Below, in pieces: positions 16,089-16,744 of a DNA stretch of 16,744 bases. Under the pieces are notes generated by a model. That model had not been told where the DNA came from. It did no database searches and saw only the letters and a program-made list of their open reading frames with translations. Numbering within the stretch: position 1 is the stretch's first letter; every line of letters starts with the position of its first letter. The stretch is from Dictyocoela muelleri (lineage: Eukaryota; Microsporidia), in contig SDVU01000235.1 in NCBI GenBank assembly GCA_016256075.1, positions 1 to 16,744 on the forward strand, given 5' to 3'. The translations under genes and the position numbers were made by a program.

Positions 16089-16315
16089 ACAAAAGTGAAT
16101 CTGAAAAAAATATAAATAAAATTAATCATCCATGTTCAATAATACACATGATGAGAAAAAATATCTATGTGCCGAATGATGACCAAGAGGTGTCACAAAA
16201 CGTGTAAAAACTCGGAAAAAAAAATCACATGATTTTCGGCTCAATGTTTGACCAATCAAACATTTGATTTCGATAAACAGGACCATTAAAGATATTGATC
16301 AGATTCGGGTTCTTA

Positions 16316-16590
16316 CCGGCCACCAGCCCCCCCCCCCCTAAAAAAGGTAAAGTCTCATTCCTTTGAGCATACAACATGATTCTTATTTGAAATAAGCTCA
16401 AAATCACGATATCTTATCAAATATGAAAGATTATATCATAATAAGATTTTAGATACCCCCTATAAAATCATATTATGATATAATCTTTCATATTTGATAA
16501 GATATCGTGATTTTGAGCTTATTTCAAATAAAAATCATGTTGTTGCTCAAAGGAATGGAATTTTACTTTTTTTAGGGGACTGGATGCCGG
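16316..16590. mobile_element. 275-bp palindromic MITE with CCGGC ends
   Basis: The left arm CCGGCCACCAG with a C-run, TCATTCCTTTGAGCA and GCTCAAAATCACGATATCTT is mirrored by AAGATATCGTGATTTTGAGC, GCTCAAAGGAATGGA and CTGGATGCCGG. The centre (about 16452) is a short AT-rich loop. A run of 12 C at about 16327-16338 is expanded relative to the right arm (GGGG). No coding potential and no clear target duplication are present. Confidence 0.82.
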
Positions 16591-16744
16591 GTCCATAAGT
16601 TACTTTTATGCTTAAAAAAATTATGATGCAATCCTCACTCAAAAAGATATCAGTGATATTGAGTATAAGAGAAACTAGAAGAATAATTGACATGTCAAAT
16701 TTCATGTTGATTTTTAATATTAAATTTAAATTTTCAAATTGATC
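16591..16744. other. Spacer to window end, nothing recognised
   Basis: AT-rich sequence without a reading frame or repeat that I can identify. Confidence 0.5.

Noticed and set aside
16225-16407. 60-residue minus-strand open frame
   Set aside because: It lies across the edge of the 275-bp palindromic MITE and includes the poly-C tract; nothing supports coding.

Overview
The window looks like a gene-poor, very AT-rich stretch of a transposon-laden microsporidian-type nuclear genome. This call is an inference. It rests on the extreme A+T content, a single short intronless gene (glutaredoxin), and five relics of Merlin (IS1016/IS1595-type, 'ISXO2-like') transposases, alongside MULE and hAT elements, a mix known from large microsporidian genomes. 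No rRNA, CRISPR array or bacterial-style operon is visible.

Layout. 1-325: a palindromic miniature element and a small GC-rich hairpin. 1003-1938: Merlin-1, decayed, with terminal inverted repeats. 2380-2972: a degenerate tRNA-like sequence and the pseudogene of an unrecognised protein, both minus strand. 3091-5306: a nest of elements: a half copy of MITE family B, a 311-bp palindromic MITE, a C-terminal Merlin fragment (Merlin-2, minus), a near full-length Merlin-3 (plus) split by a tandemly triplicated hairpin element with a perfect 8-bp target duplication, and palindromic MITE A copy 1. 5330-7074: a degenerate MULE with a FLYWCH-type zinc finger and terminal CCCAAATGACC repeats. 7096-7739: MITE A copy 2, itself interrupted by another MITE. 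7895-8400: Merlin-4, truncated (minus). 8590-8826: a full MITE B. 9442-10731: Merlin-5, the best preserved, with matching ends. 10861-10920: a tRNA-like relic.

11077-11430 (minus) is the one gene that looks intact and under selection, a dithiol CPFC glutaredoxin. A minisatellite begins about 70 bp upstream of its start codon. 12366-13089 is a non-autonomous hAT element that entered a 16-bp satellite and carries a tRNA-like head followed by a less AT-rich passage of unknown origin. 14053-15428 is a large inverted-repeat element with a perfect 5-bp target duplication, TGTTGGCAC ends, GC-rich palindromic knots and a tRNA-like sequence in each arm. It is the least familiar object here. The window closes with a 21-bp minisatellite that is open on both strands (15858-16088) and one more palindromic MITE (16316-16590).

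The genes do not form a pathway. The region is a record of successive transposon insertions around one housekeeping redox gene. Calls come from reading translations and repeats by eye; no database search was run.
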